Shown piece after piece: positions 22,801 to 32,942 of a stretch of 64,000 nucleotides of DNA. Origin of the DNA: Tilletia caries (lineage: Eukaryota > Basidiomycota > Exobasidiomycetes > Tilletiales > Tilletiaceae). The stretch lies in NCBI GenBank assembly GCA_032718865.1, contig JALUTQ010000046.1, forward strand, positions 1,550,001-1,614,000, written 5' to 3'. A program made the translations under genes and the position numbers. The notes beneath the pieces are model-generated. The model did not search any database, was not told where the DNA came from, and saw only the letters and a program-made list of their open reading frames with translations. Every line of letters starts with the position of its first letter. Position 1 is the stretch's first letter.

Positions 22801-23266
22801 CGACGCGGGCGATACTGACAAGCAGAACTGCGAGGAGGAGGGAGATTGGGAGGTGGAGGCCGACGAAGAGACGGAGTCTGACGACGACGACTCTAAGGAT
22901 GGCAGTAACGATCCACAAGGTGCCATCGAGGACGAGGACGATCTCGATGTGTCGAGGGCGCTCAATCCCGACTTGGACGTGGACCCGGGCGATGAGGATC
23001 AGTTGCGAGACGTCGCAAAGTCCGCCGCCGAGAACGCCAAACCTTCGACATCGAGTCGGGCTACGCGAGAGCTGCTGCTGCGGAACAAGGAGATTGCGGC
23101 CGCTATGAAGAAGATGGCTTGGCTAGCGACACTGCTTCGATACTCTCCCTACAAACGAAGGATGTTCCAACGACACTGTGCCAGAATGGGATGTGAGGAG
23201 CCACACTCCGGCGGAATTTGGAAGTGCGGAGGCGGAGCCCTCCGCGTTACTCCGGGGACAACCTTA
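19852..23266 (+). mobile_element. hAT element (3.4 kb) with TIRs and imperfect 8-bp TSD
   Basis: Terminal inverted repeats TAAGGTTGTCCCCGGAGT (19852-19869) and its exact complement (23249-23266). Flanking 8-mers CCTGACAG (19844-19851) and ACGGACAG (23267-23274) agree at six of eight positions, consistent with an aged hAT duplication. Both ends carry GC-rich subterminal GGAGC/CTCCG motifs like those of the MITE at 1457. Inside is a hAT transposase reading frame. It is inserted in the decayed TE gene that starts near 16980. Confidence 0.85.
20928..23190 (+). pseudogene. hAT transposase, C-terminally truncated
   Basis: A Ser/Pro-rich N-terminal region (about 20928-21760) is followed, after a likely intron near 21725-21818, by DNA-binding and catalytic-domain sequence. 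It shows TNTLRSHVKA, GCSHLATDIWTSANGYAFL (first catalytic Asp region), ISDNASENTSMM and, one frame on, RCAAHILDLISKAILK, the hallmark hAT RC-x-x-H-I-L block. An acidic insert comes next, then MAWLATLLRYSPYKRR. The usual C-terminal dimerisation domain is missing because the sequence runs straight into the right subterminal region. Several frame changes (near 21990 and 22640) remain after allowing for introns, so this copy is inactive. Members of this family cut and paste DNA and leave 8-bp duplications. Confidence 0.75.
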
Positions 23267-23274
23267 ACGGACAG

Positions 23275-23900
23275 TACAAGTAATTTGGATTGACCTATTG
23301 TCGATTCCGCAGCAACCGATTGTCCAGGTCAATGTGCAACACGATTGCATCGAGCATCAGTGCGACATCAACCCGCAAGGTCGGACTTTCGTTCAAGAAT
23401 GACAGGAGACAAGGATTACAGCACCTGCCATTGCACACAAAACGAAGCGGAACGGGAGGGAGCATTTCGTTTTGAATCATTTTCTCCTCCGCCATGCCTC
23501 TTCAACTTTTGCAGCTTTCTTCCTTGCTCATCAGCACCGGTCAGCAGAATTAACGAGTTGGTGGATCGGATGGAGAAGGACATCAAGCTGGCGGCAAAAG
23601 CGCGCTCAGCCAAGAAGAAGGAGAAGCCGAGAGAAAGCAGCGAAGATGACTTTGCAGACGCGGATGAAGAGGATCAGGACAAGTGACAACGGAGATGTGG
23701 ACAAAGACAATGAGTATGATGATATCGAGCTCGACAACACATAAACACCCATCATGTATACCCTGAGGCCTGAGGTCAATAATCATATTTTTCCCTGCGA
23801 GTTGCGACATCAGTGCGTGACTGCGCCCGGACTGTGCCATGGGAGCATCACGAGATAGTTCCATTATATGTGTGCCCGCATAGTACTTTGGAAGCATTCT
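23275..23900. other. 3' remnant of TE gene and short spacer
   Basis: The first 420 bp are the C-terminal exons described under the TE gene at 16980-23690. From 23740 to 23900 nothing is recognisable; the next element's LTR starts at 23901. Confidence 0.5.
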
Positions 23901-24350
23901 TGTAGGAGATATGGGGGAATATAAGATAAGTACCTGAGGAGCTTCGTCTGGCAGAGGCTGTAGGTGACGAAAGAAAGGGAATGAGAAACTACTCTAACAG
24001 TAGTGTGTGTGTTGCTCTGATAGCGGAGTAGTGGCGTCTGATAGCCGAGTTGAAGTGCGTCTGAAAGCTAGTGAAGATGAGAAGAGTGGTGTAATTGAAC
24101 AACTAGAAGCCGAGACTAGTTACAAAGGGGAATGAGGCGCTTTTATCGTGATGAGGCGTTACTAGAGTGAGGAACAGGAGCCGTGAGAAGAAAAGAAAAG
24201 AGAGAAGAAGTGGAACGTTGCGCAATGATTCTGTGGCAGGAATGGGAAGCTGAGAGTGAGGTGTTGCTGGGTAGCAACAGCAGGACGCGTGGCTGAGAGA
24301 GAATCGGGGAGACTACGAGAATGGGTCACAGGAGAGGGGAATCTACCACA
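23901..24350 (-). repeat. LTR of a truncated Ty3/gypsy copy
   Basis: A 450-bp segment with ends TGTAGGAGAT and, read from the other side, TGTGGTAGAT, so it starts with TG and ends with CA on either strand. A purine tract (GGCGGTGGGGA on the minus strand) lies directly upstream, after the end of the RNase H frame, as expected for the 3' LTR of a minus-strand element. No second copy is in the window, so the outer end is inferred. Confidence 0.5.
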
Positions 24351-25063
24351 TCCCCACCGCCGGAAGCTGGCTGTCCCGAGCCAGGAACTAGACGCGAAAG
24401 AGCGTCGACGTTGACGTGACGGGAGCCGGGGCGGTACTGGAATCGAAAGTTTGATAGATGTGGCATGAGAATGGCGCGGCATCGAGAGATGGCTGGACCG
24501 TACGTGATATTGGCCGTGGAGGTGAGCATCTTGTCCATGGGCTCATGGTCGGTAATGATTGTGACCTCCGCGCCCTCCAGCAGGTGAGCGAACTTCGCGA
24601 AGGCCCACGCCAAACACGAAAGCTCAAGCTCACTCGCGACCTGCTTCTTCTCCGCCGGATTGGTGAGCCTCGACAAGTAGGCCACCGGACGCTCGACCAG
24701 CAGAACTTCCCGTCCGTCAACGACCATCCGACGCGGCCGACCAAGCGGGCCCCGCAACGCGTTATCCAACTCCGACGCAGCTGGATGTTGGACGATGCCA
24801 AGCTGGAAATCACGCAAGGCCGGAGGCGACAATCGGCGACGAGCGGCGACCACGGAAGGGGACGGAGGAGGAGAGACGACGGGCAACGGCGGAGACGAAC
24901 TCGAGGTGGACAGCGGTTCACCGGAACGCGGAAGCAGGCCAGAGGGTGGCGAGGGAGGAAGCGCATCGACCACAGAAGGCACCTCGATGGCGGACGGCGG
25001 TGATTCACGATCGTCCGCGAACGGATCGGTTTGGCGCGGAAGCAGATCAAGTGATCCTGCCAC
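24351..25063 (-). pseudogene. Gypsy integrase tail plus RNase H C-terminal part
   Basis: One open frame on the minus strand. It begins with a segment LDLLPRQTDPFADD that matches the integrase tail of the 32.6-39.7 kb gypsy element (VDLVPRSPDPFAG there). A Pro/Ser-rich linker follows, then the second part of an RNase H: ERPVAYLSRLTNPAEKK, the ELELSCLAWAFAK segment (catalytic Glu), TDHEP (catalytic Asp) and VDALSRL (last Asp). The usual first RNase H strand with its DAS-x-x-G motif is absent. The copy is truncated on its upstream side near 25063. Confidence 0.7.
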
Positions 25064-25251
25064 AGTACTCCAGGCATCGTGTCAGTACAGTACCTCGGTA
25101 TAGTCCTGGAATGATGCCGGGGTATCGTCTATGGATGATTACCACGCCGGACCATTCCCGGATGGACCCTCAGTGACGGTGCATGAAAGTACGATACCAG
25201 TACAGGACCGCGCAGTATTCCAGGACAGTGCGCTCCGATCATCATCCCGCT
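25064..25251. repeat. Short palindrome-rich segment ending CATCATCCCGCT
   Basis: Rich in GGTAC/GTACC and GGATGAT/ATCATCC half-sites, like 3601-3810, and with the same terminus at 25240-25251. It adjoins the point where the gypsy copy stops, so it probably truncated it. The other end is unclear. Confidence 0.35.
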
Positions 25252-25337
25252 AGGTTGGCCGTGTAAAGCCAGCCTTGGGCAGTCTGTTCTTCCCACCATT
25301 TCTAACCCTACGCACTCTCAGAGCTACTCGGGCCCAA

Positions 25338-27630
25338 TGATGTGAACGACGTTCCCTTTTTGATTTGTCAATTAAAAAACCCTCCCCTGTGGAGAGGGTC
25401 CTCAAGCTCAGTGAACAGGACAAGCTCAGTGAACAGGAACGCGGAGATGTGGATTATGAGGCTGATGGGAACACGTCCTCCTAGAGTAAATCCTCGTCCG
25501 CACTGTCGGGGGACTCGATCGAAGCCATCCTGCTGCGGCGCTTGAAATCTTTTCCCATTTGCAAATAAACTTTGCCCCATCCATCTACCTTCCGCTTCAT
25601 GATGGCTGTCCTGACTTTCACCCAAACTCGTCGTGCTTCCTCCTTTTCCTCCTTTGCCAACTTCTTTTCCGCAATCTCCCTGGCCTCCTCCGCATACAGC
25701 ATCCCTCCTGATTGAGTCACCTTCCTTTGTCGCTCTGTGCGCTTGTTCCGTTCCTTTTGTGCGGCCGTCTGGAAGAGCATTGCCGACACCGCCAAACTGC
25801 CTGTCTGAGCGGGCCTGAGCCTGAATCAAACCACCACGAATGCATTTCAGCACTGTCGGCGAGAGATCGGTCCCGTGTTGCTCCTCAATGTCGTGGAAAA
25901 CGCGAGACAGTGTGCGCACGGTCTTTGGCGTGGTGGGGACTGGGGACATCTGAGGGGAAATGAGGGCTGGATGGCAGGGTCACCGGTAGGTCTTCGGTCG
26001 TCTCAGGAAACTTGACCAAGACCATGTCGGGGTTGAAGGGGTGGATACCAGTGAGTCGGAAGCCACTCTTGATCGTATTGACCTTCATCGTCTTTGATCT
26101 GATGCTGTTGAGAGCCGCCAAGAGCTCAGTCTTGTTGAAATTCGTACACCCCGTACGCGTCGCGGTATCGATCGCATCGAGATGCCAGTGCTTCATCGGT
26201 TGAAAAACGGAAACGTCGAGTGGCTGGAGAATGTGAGAGGAGTGGGGAGGCAAGCTGAAAGGGATGATGGCGTGTTTTTCGCAGTAGTCGAAGAATTGTT
26301 TGGTGCAATGGGACCCATATCCATCAAACACCAGAAGGCGCTTGTCTCCTTTCGCCATATGCTTTGTCCGCGCGTCAAAATACTTGATCCACTGTAATGC
26401 GAGAATGTCGTCCGTGTATCCGTTCGGGGAAACAGAAAAAAGAGTGTCCCCTAGAAGGTCGTTTTGGACCCACGACTCCGAAATGCTGCGCTGCTGAAAG
26501 AATGATTATCGGGGCTATGTGATGAGTGATCACCCGCCCCACTCACTGCTTCGATGCAGGTGTCTGAGTCTCGACAGGTCTCGCTGGCAAGGTGGGCCTC
26601 CTTAGTTGGATTCAGAGTGAGGATCCACTGCTTGTCTCCGATGCCGACCCTGAATCCCACATCATCGACATTCCAGATTTCGCAAGGCTGGATGCCCTGC
26701 GTTTCGATGGTTGTTCTGAGCTTCTTGAAGAACCTGCTCAGCGTCGTCCGGTCTTGAGTCATCCTCGTCAGCTCCCGAGACTTTTGCTCGGTCGTGTGTA
26801 ACTCCGCGTGCCTCTTGGCCAAAGTTGGCAGCCAATTTTCGCCCACAACAGGAGGCGGATCAGATCCTTAGTGGGCAGCGGAGAGCAGCTGGTTTGCTGA
26901 GGCAATTATGAGCTCGGAACGCGCAGAAAGCTCCAGATCGTCCAGAATGCCAATGTATCTGAGCAGCGCACTCTCCTGATCGTCGTTGAGTTTCCGATTC
27001 GTCGGCGGGCGCGTCAATCTGCTGTTCTTGCCTCGATATCGGCGTGAGATTCGGAGGCGGTTGACTTTCCACTTCCTCGCGAGAGCGGAAAATTCGGGCT
27101 GGTCAGCCGCGAGCGCCTCTTCCAACGCGCACGCGACTCGTTTTCTTCTTCCTCGACTTTGACGGCATCTGTGCTCAAAATTGGAAATTGTTGAGAGCAG
27201 AGAGATAGGTGAGGGAGAGGTACATGAAGGATGTGCGGTGGACGACGCGTCCGCGTTCCTGTTCACTGAGCTAAGAGCTTGTCCTGTTCACTAGGGGAGT
27301 TTCGAAAATCGCCGCGGCGAAAGTTTGTCCGCGAGCTCAGGCTACGGCGATAAAATTTTACCGTCTCAATGATGTTGCGGCAAGAGCTCTAATCGTTTAG
27401 ACGAGGCCTGACGGCAAAATCTGCTAGTAGGCATCAAGGCACATTTTTAGATTTACCCAGCAGTCTAACCGTCTCCGAGGGAAAGCGCTGCGAAACGGTC
27501 ACGAGTCTCACGACATTATCAAGACAAAAGCTGAATTGCCTTGCCGTAACCCTCAACGGCGGTTTGCAAAACTCCCCTACTGAGCTTGAGTTTAATTGAC
27601 AAATCAAAAATGGGAACGACTTTCACATCA
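25338..27630 (-). mobile_element. pogo/Fot1-type DNA transposon
   Basis: Inverted repeats of 39-40 bp with three differences: 25338-25376 and 27591-27630, both starting TGATGTGAA and containing TTTTTGATTTGTCAATTAAA. Inside them is a second pair built on AGTGAACAGGACAAGCTC (about 25409-25442 and 27255-27290). A DDE_1 transposase lies between. No TA target duplication is visible directly at these ends, so the true ends may be slightly different. Confidence 0.65.
25480..27266 (-). pseudogene. DDE_1 (pogo/Fot1) transposase, near complete
   Basis: Minus-strand exons: an N-terminal part (27266-26877) with a psq/Tc5-type helix-turn-helix; a catalytic start (26846-26540) with IWNVDDVGFRVG (first Asp); a probable intron near 26535-26480; then WIKYFDARTKH, LLVFDGYGSHCTK (second Asp) and SHILQPLDVSVFQP (third Asp), so all three acidic residues are present. 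A basic C-terminus follows to about 25480, after a frame change near 25900. A single in-frame TAA separates the HTH part from the catalytic part near 26868. Members cut and paste at TA sites. With one stop and one frame change this copy is probably inactive, though only lightly damaged. Confidence 0.75.
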
Positions 27631-28470
27631 CCTTTGCTCACGGTAACGCTCGTGATGCCAGTTCTCATGTGATCGCTCTGTGTTCGGAGAAGGTGAAACT
27701 CACTCAAAGTGGTGTTGAGAGCGGGCGAAAGTAGCTTGTGATTGCCACTCGGAATACCGCGCCAATCAGGCCGGAGAGCTCGCGCCGCTGAGGGCGGGAG
27801 GGAAAGCCGAAACGACTACAGGGCCTATATACACTCTGGGAAGAACAATTACGAAGGGACTGAAGACTCTAGGAATTGGTTATGGGGGTACAAGTGAAAA
27901 CAGAAGGGACGTGCGACTGCTGAGTGTATGGATCGGCGTACGGATTCGGTGAACCGGTGAACGATCTTTTGGTTTTGGTTTTGAGAGTGCAGTCACTGCA
28001 GTGCGATTCGATGCGATGCAAATCTGAGCGATTGGTGAAGAGAGCGAAGGAGCAGAGAGAGCGAAACTGAAGGTGTATGTGAGGCGGAGTCGCGTCAGTC
28101 AGGTGCGCGACGTGTGCGTGTTACTCTTCTTGAGTCGGCTCGACAAAAGGGTCTGGCGATCCCTGCGCGTCACGGCAAAGCCGTTCTCCTGCCACGGCCC
28201 ACGAGGCGCGGATTAGCCATTGGGCCCGAGGGAGTTTCAAAGTCCCAAAAAAACCGTGAGATGATGAGAAGTTGACCCCACTTCTCACGTTTGTGATATC
28301 ACGATGGCAATTTTACTATGGAGGAGACTTCTTCCGCCAAAACCCATGAGAAGTGGGAACCCCCAGTGTGAGAAGCTGGAAAGCTACGTCATCGACCTAC
28401 TTTTCACCAAAACTTACACAACTCACACCTTAGGCGGTGTTCAGTTGCGAGCGCGCTCACCTTGAAAAAC
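27631..28470. other. No gene recognised; element-end motif
   Basis: No supported gene. GAGGGAGTTTCAAAGTCC at 28228-28245 is identical to the complement of 45196-45213 and close to the terminal repeat of the MITE at 50493, so a related element end lies here. After it comes a GAGAAGT / ACTTCTC palindrome tract (28259-28372). Confidence 0.5.
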
Positions 28471-28647
28471 TGAGCGCGCGCTCTGTTTGCCTTTCGGGCC
28501 GACACCCAAGCGCCCACATGTTCAGTTCCCGGTTTTCAGAGCCGGGGGCTCAAAAATTTCAGAGCGCCCTCACTCAGTTCTGAGCGCACTGCTGGGCCGA
28601 CCTATTTCGATCGGCCCACCTCGAGCGCGCTCTCCGCGCTCCCGCAG

Positions 28648-29594
28648 GCCGCATCAACAAAAAAGAGCTCATCAATCTCAAAATCATGTCCCGTGCGACG
28701 TTATATCGACGCCTCGCAGGTCAGCGCCGATCACGACACACACCTGGACGGCATCGCCTCATTTCCCCTGCAGGAGTAAAAGTACTGCTGGGGATTGTCG
28801 AGCGGAGGCCCGATATTTATTTAGACGAGCTACAATCATACCTGCGGGAGGCGGAGGGCGTAACTGTGTCCCTCAGCACGGTCCACAGGATTTTGGAAAG
28901 GGCAGGAATGTCCTGGAAGAAGGCGCACAAAATCGCACGAGAACGGTCAAAAATCAAGCGGAACGAATTTCGAGTCCGAATCGTCCAGTACTCGCCTGAG
29001 CAGCTTGTGTTCGCTGATGAGACTGCATACGACGCCCGCGACGGAGCCCGTCTCCATGGCCGTAGCCTTCGCAACACTCTCGCTCCTGTACCTCGCCCAT
29101 ACATTCGGGGAACACGTCTTTCCTGTATTGCGGGCCTTACCCAACAAGGAATCATCGCTCCGTGGGCTGTCCAAGGCGCTTTCAACCGCGAGACCTTTCG
29201 CACTTATCTCCTTCTCGAGCTCCTCCCGCTCATGCGCCCATTCCCGCAGCACAACTCCGTCCTCGTGCTGGACAACGCCAGTATCCACCACGCCCAGGAG
29301 ATCCGAAGTCTCGTCGAGGACGACTTTGGTGAGTAATAGCCGTTGAGTTTGGAATCGATCTTCAGCATCTGATGGACGACCGTCGATCCCTTTCATCTAG
29401 GATGCCGGATCGAGTTTCTTTCTCCTTACTCGCCCGACTATAACCCCATCGAGCGGGCATTCTCAAAGATTAAATCGAGTTTCCGTCGGCAACAGGCCGT
29501 ACACGCAAAGGCAGAAGACTTTTACGCGGCGACGCGTACCATCACCCGTCAAGACTGTATTGCATGGACGCGCCTCGCCGGATACCCGTTCTGA
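28648..29594 (+). CDS. Tc1/mariner-type (DDE_3) transposase with intron
   Basis: The first visible exon starts after a CCCGCAG acceptor and reads a helix-turn-helix (KKELINLKIMSRATLYRRL), then a second HTH/winged region (VSLSTVHRILERAGMSWKKA). The catalytic core follows: LVFADETAYDAR (first Asp), SVLVLDNASIHHAQEI (second Asp), an intron at about 29332-29400 (GTGAGT...TCTAG), and LSPYSPDYNPIERAFSKIKS (third acidic residue, Glu). The stop is TGA 29592-29594. An exon further upstream is likely, because the HTH looks incomplete. No stop or shift is seen in the visible exons, so this copy may be functional. Proteins of this type excise and insert elements at short targets. Its terminal repeats were not identified. 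Confidence 0.75.
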
Positions 29595-29826
29595 AGCAGT
29601 GCTTCTCACCTTTCCCGTTCTGTTGTTTTAGTCATGTCTTCCAATCTCTGTACTAGTCCCCTGAAATTGTATCTCACTCCCTGTCCAGTACTGTCATTAC
29701 ATCAATTTCTTGTTCTATGTTGACATTCATTCATCGCTCATCGCGTGTGTAAATGAGATTAGGAAGAAAGAGTTCGGAGGACATGGCATTGCAGACATCA
29801 TGGGACCGCAGCTCAGCTGCCAGCAT
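29595..29826. other. Downstream flank, nothing recognised
   Basis: Pyrimidine-rich sequence following the transposase stop, probably its 3' UTR and element end. No repeat or gene is seen. Confidence 0.4.
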
Positions 29827-31862
29827 TCAACCGTTGAGTCGGTAGAAACTTGGGTCGGTCGTCTGAGTCCATGTAGCTTGGCTGAGCGAGGTCGAAGCGC
29901 TGTTGTGAGAACTGATGCAGGTAGAGGGAAGGCCTGGGTTGATCCTGTTGCCTGGGTTGTGGTAAGAAGTCGAACCGCCATGTCCTGAAGAGTATGCATG
30001 CGCACTGGCATTTCCCGCGTCGGGTCGGTTGCCTGATGTATGAAACGCCAAGTTGCCTTGTCCTGAAGTGGAGTAGTACGCACGGGCACTGCCTGGGTCG
30101 AGTCTGTACCCTGCTGTGCGCCAGGTCCCGGTGCCATGAGCGTGGGAGTACGCATTGCCTTGGTTGCCTGAGTTGTACGAGCTGCTTGAACTTGCAGCAG
30201 TCGTCCGTGTTGGAGTCACCGTCCTCTGTCGATCAGCGGTAGCGTATGCGCCCTCTTGAGGGTATGTGCTACCTGACTTGATCGGCGAGGTGTAGGGGCC
30301 GAGAGGAGCAGCAGTGTCGGACAAGCTTCCATATGTGTATGCGCTGGGGGTGTATGCGTTGTGCGCGGTGTGTGACTCAATTGGCGAGGTGTACCGGCCG
30401 ACAGGAGCAGCAGTGTCGGACATGCCTCCATAGTTATACGAGCTGGGGGTGTATGTGCCGTGCGCGTGCGCGGTGTGGTGCGGATGTGCCGTCTGTGTGG
30501 CGTGTGCTGCCTGGAACGTAGTATGCGCTGCCATAGCCGTACTCTCCAAGAGGTCGAGCGTGACCGACGAAACGCTCTTGATTGCAATCGGCAGTGGTCT
30601 CGACTGTTGGAGCCGGGTTGCTAGCGACCGTAGCCGTCTCCTCCTGAGCCCACTCCTCTAGCATCGTCTCGATGGCAGTGAGCTTACCGACTGTGAGGCA
30701 CCCGTCCGCACATAGTGATCCAAAGTTCTTTTCGTAGGCTTTGGCTAGCTTGTGCATGCTTGTAAACTCCGCTTCATTTAGTGCTTTGACCACAGAGGCA
30801 GGCACGTGAGAAGCTTTGGCTGCATCACTGATACTCATGGTAGGACCTTTGGTCAGCGGTAAATCGAGGCTGGGCTGTAGTTTGTTTGAACGCGTCACCA
30901 TCTTCTTCTTCTGAGCAGATGAATAGTGCAAAGAAGGACTCGTGTTGTTGACTATTATCGTGACATCCGAAGGGCCCTCCTTTGAGGAGAACCCGTTCGA
31001 CCGCGGCGCTTCGTAGCGACATCAAACAGCGTGGAAGGAGGCTCCTCTACCGTTGCAGACTTTGCCTGTACGATTGCTGCTATGAATCGCCTCTTCGTGG
31101 CCGTATCCATGTCGTAATGCTGGCCGTGCTCGTCTTCGAGACAGAGCTTGCCGGGATTGCAGCCTGGCCGTCGACATTTCCAGTACTCCTCGATTGCAGC
31201 AGTGGTCCTTTCGGTTTGGTTGCTCGACTGGCTGAGAGCGTCGTTCGTCGAAGCCGGTCCTCCTTTCTTGCGCTTCGAGGCCATCGCGTTGGTGGTGTTG
31301 GCATCTTCTGGCGATGCGATCAGATCTGCTTCAGGCGGGGGAAGCTCCTGTAGTTCGACTCCGGCAGCCGCGAAGCAATCGGGGGACTCGAACGTCTCAT
31401 TGAGGAGAAGGCGTTAGTCTCCAGCGGTCTTGATTTCAATCGGCTGTCTCCAGCGGTTGCGTCCCTTGGGCACCTTCACCGCCAGTTTGAGGTCGTTGAA
31501 CTTGACTGGGCCCACGTTGTACGCTTTAGCAGCGTCATCGAGTTGGCTTGTACCGCAATCTTGAAGCTGAGAAAGGTAGTCTTGTCGTTGAGCTCGATGA
31601 TCTGACGAGGAAGCTTCTTGACTTTCGCTGGTGCTCCGGCTCGAGCTGTAGAATTTTGGCGTTTGGGACCTTGGTTCAGATGCACCACTGGGTCCAGGCC
31701 CAACGAACCCGCCTTGGCCTCGTGCTCCAACTCGTCTGCATCACTCTCCCCGCCAACGCCACGCTGCATCATCGGCTGCGTGCCATTGTTGCTGTCCGAG
31801 GAAGAGTACGTAAAGCCGTGGAGGCTTCCTTCCTCGTCGAAATCCTCAACGTCGCTCTCCAT
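29827..31862 (-). pseudogene. Gene of unknown function with GYS/T repeats, frameshifted
   Basis: Read on the minus strand from ATG 31862. An acidic Ser-rich N-terminus is followed by a conserved-looking domain (KLPRQIIELNDKTTFLSFKI, then after a one-base shift VKFNDLKLAVKVPKGRNRW). There is an in-frame TAA near 31415, then LNETFESPDCFAAAGVELQE, a Cys segment CRRPGCNPGKLC with EDEHGQHYDMD, a likely intron near 30960, and a helical stretch. The Ala/Ser/Tyr/His-rich C-terminus carries two near-identical copies of a 27-residue unit containing SDTAAP-x-G-x-YTSPI (about 30290-30450). I do not recognise the protein. At least two shifts and one stop argue for decay. It may be an accessory gene of a nearby mobile element. 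Confidence 0.45.
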
Positions 31863-31869
31863 GAATAAT

Positions 31870-32257
31870 GCTGCATGCCAAAAGAAGCGCTACATGCGTG
31901 AGTGACTGGCATATATGCTGATGGTACAGTGGCACGTGGCTCTTTGGACTTACCAGGCATTGTTTTGCAGCGGTCGGTGAATGATACGGTTTTCCGTGCT
32001 CGTAGTCACGTACTCGGTGGGCTGGTGACGGGTTGGTCGGGTTGTTACTTGTTTGTGTCTGGTGATGACTGATGAGTCGTGTGAAGTGTGAATGCTCTGG
32101 TGTTCCGTGTTGCTGTGTCGTGAGCACGCGGTACGCGTCAGACGCGCCAAAGTCGCGTCACGCGTTTTCGCCGAGATTCCAAACTAAAAATAATTGTATG
32201 GCAAAATCGGGAGTGGAAGGAAGCGCAGAAGAGCACCTCAAAAGAAAGCAGTGAAGA
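31870..32257. other. Spacer, no gene recognised
   Basis: Upstream flank of the unknown gene, followed by sequence leading to the desaturase fragment. Nothing further is supported. Confidence 0.4.
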
Positions 32258-32415
32258 GATAGGAGAGGGTCGATGTAAGTGCCTGCGTATGCGTGGGCGG
32301 AGACCTTGATGAGGTCCATGCTGAGGGAGAGGAAGCTCGTGAGGGTTGACCGCTCGAAGCAGTGTGCTGGGATGGCGGAGAGGAGGTCCATGATGGTGAG
32401 GTTGGGAACCTTGAA
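32258..32415 (-). pseudogene. Delta-12 fatty acid desaturase fragment
   Basis: A minus-strand exon-like piece that starts after a CTAG acceptor and reads FKVPNLTIMDLLSAIPAHCF followed by ERSTL. This is the highly conserved N-terminal block of fungal and plant delta-12 (FAD2-type) desaturases, membrane enzymes that make linoleate. Only about 50 residues remain: the histidine boxes and membrane segments are absent, and no further exon is found to the left. It lies next to fragments of two other host genes, so it is a dispersed fragment and not a gene end. Confidence 0.7.
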
Positions 32416-32539
32416 CTAGGAGTCGGGCGGTTTGGTCTAGTTGAATGCTCTCGGTCCGAACCATTCATATCCGGCCGGTGTCGTTGTTGAGGTCGATGCC
32501 GAGCGACTTGGTCAGGCCGTTCGCGAAGCCAGAGAGACC

Positions 32540-32652
32540 GGGTCGACGACTTCTTCAATGGACCCAACAACCCCGGCTCTGCTCCCGCTCCCGCTCCCAG
32601 CTCGACCTTCAAATCCGTGCGGATCGCCGAAAAGCCCCCGTCGATCATCTCC
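32540..32652 (+). pseudogene. EDE1/Eps15-like gene fragment, part 1
   Basis: The frame VDDFFNGPNNPGSAPAPAPS...FKSVRIAEKPPSIIS runs up to the LTR and continues, in frame after removal of one TCTCC duplication, into the coiled-coil frame at 39684. DDFF-x-G followed by a Pro/Ala-rich stretch fits the linker of EH-domain endocytic scaffolds. No EH domain is present here. The upstream limit is uncertain. Confidence 0.45.
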
Positions 32653-32942
32653 TGTGTTGGCGGACACAGGAGTCCTGGGGCACAAGAGCCTACCTAGCAC
32701 AAGAGCAATAGAAGTGAGAGCGAGTTGATTGCAGAAGCCAGGAGGAAGTACAAGTGAGAGCAGCAAAGAAAAGGGAAGAGAGAGTGAGAGGCGGAACGGA
32801 ATGGGAACGGGAAAGGGTCGAGATGGATCTGAGGAAGTGAGAGTGAGGAACCGAGGTGGGAACCGAGGCGCAACAGAACAAAGGGAAATAGAAGAGAAAA
32901 GGTAACCTCGAAAGAGATCAGAGGCTGGCTCCGCCCAGCACA
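32653..32942 (-). repeat. 3' LTR (minus-strand element)
   Basis: 290 bp. The matching copy at 39389-39678 sets the limits, because similarity stops at TGTG on one side and CACA (then ATC) on the other. Confidence 0.92.

Larger units (their letters stand above)
16980..23690 (+). pseudogene. Decayed intron-bearing TE protein gene, split by hAT
   Basis: Exons on both sides of the hAT insertion (16980-19843 and 23275-23690) form one large protein of a type common in basidiomycete repeats (large TE-associated proteins; I cannot settle the family name). Segments in order: a CDDLSGAHSKKWNVHNQ block, a VRPFLYLILADNVMAS block with a C-x2-C pair, a long helical AGEPRTAKNTIEAL segment, PVEILHTLWLGPVKY, PKFHILVHAVES, then NKERFESFNTPIRNASVNSN. 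Beyond the hAT come VNVQHDCIEHQCDI and a basic, Lys-rich C-terminus. GT-AG introns are clear, for example 17479-17549 and 17769-17840. The copy is dead: in-frame stops near 17116 and 18469, frameshifts near 19110 and 23398. The role was probably transposition, judging only by family context. Confidence 0.6.

Noticed and set aside
16980..23690. Naming the split TE gene as Plavaka or KDZ
   Set aside because: The motifs I could read do not contain the signature blocks I associate with either family, so the name was withheld.
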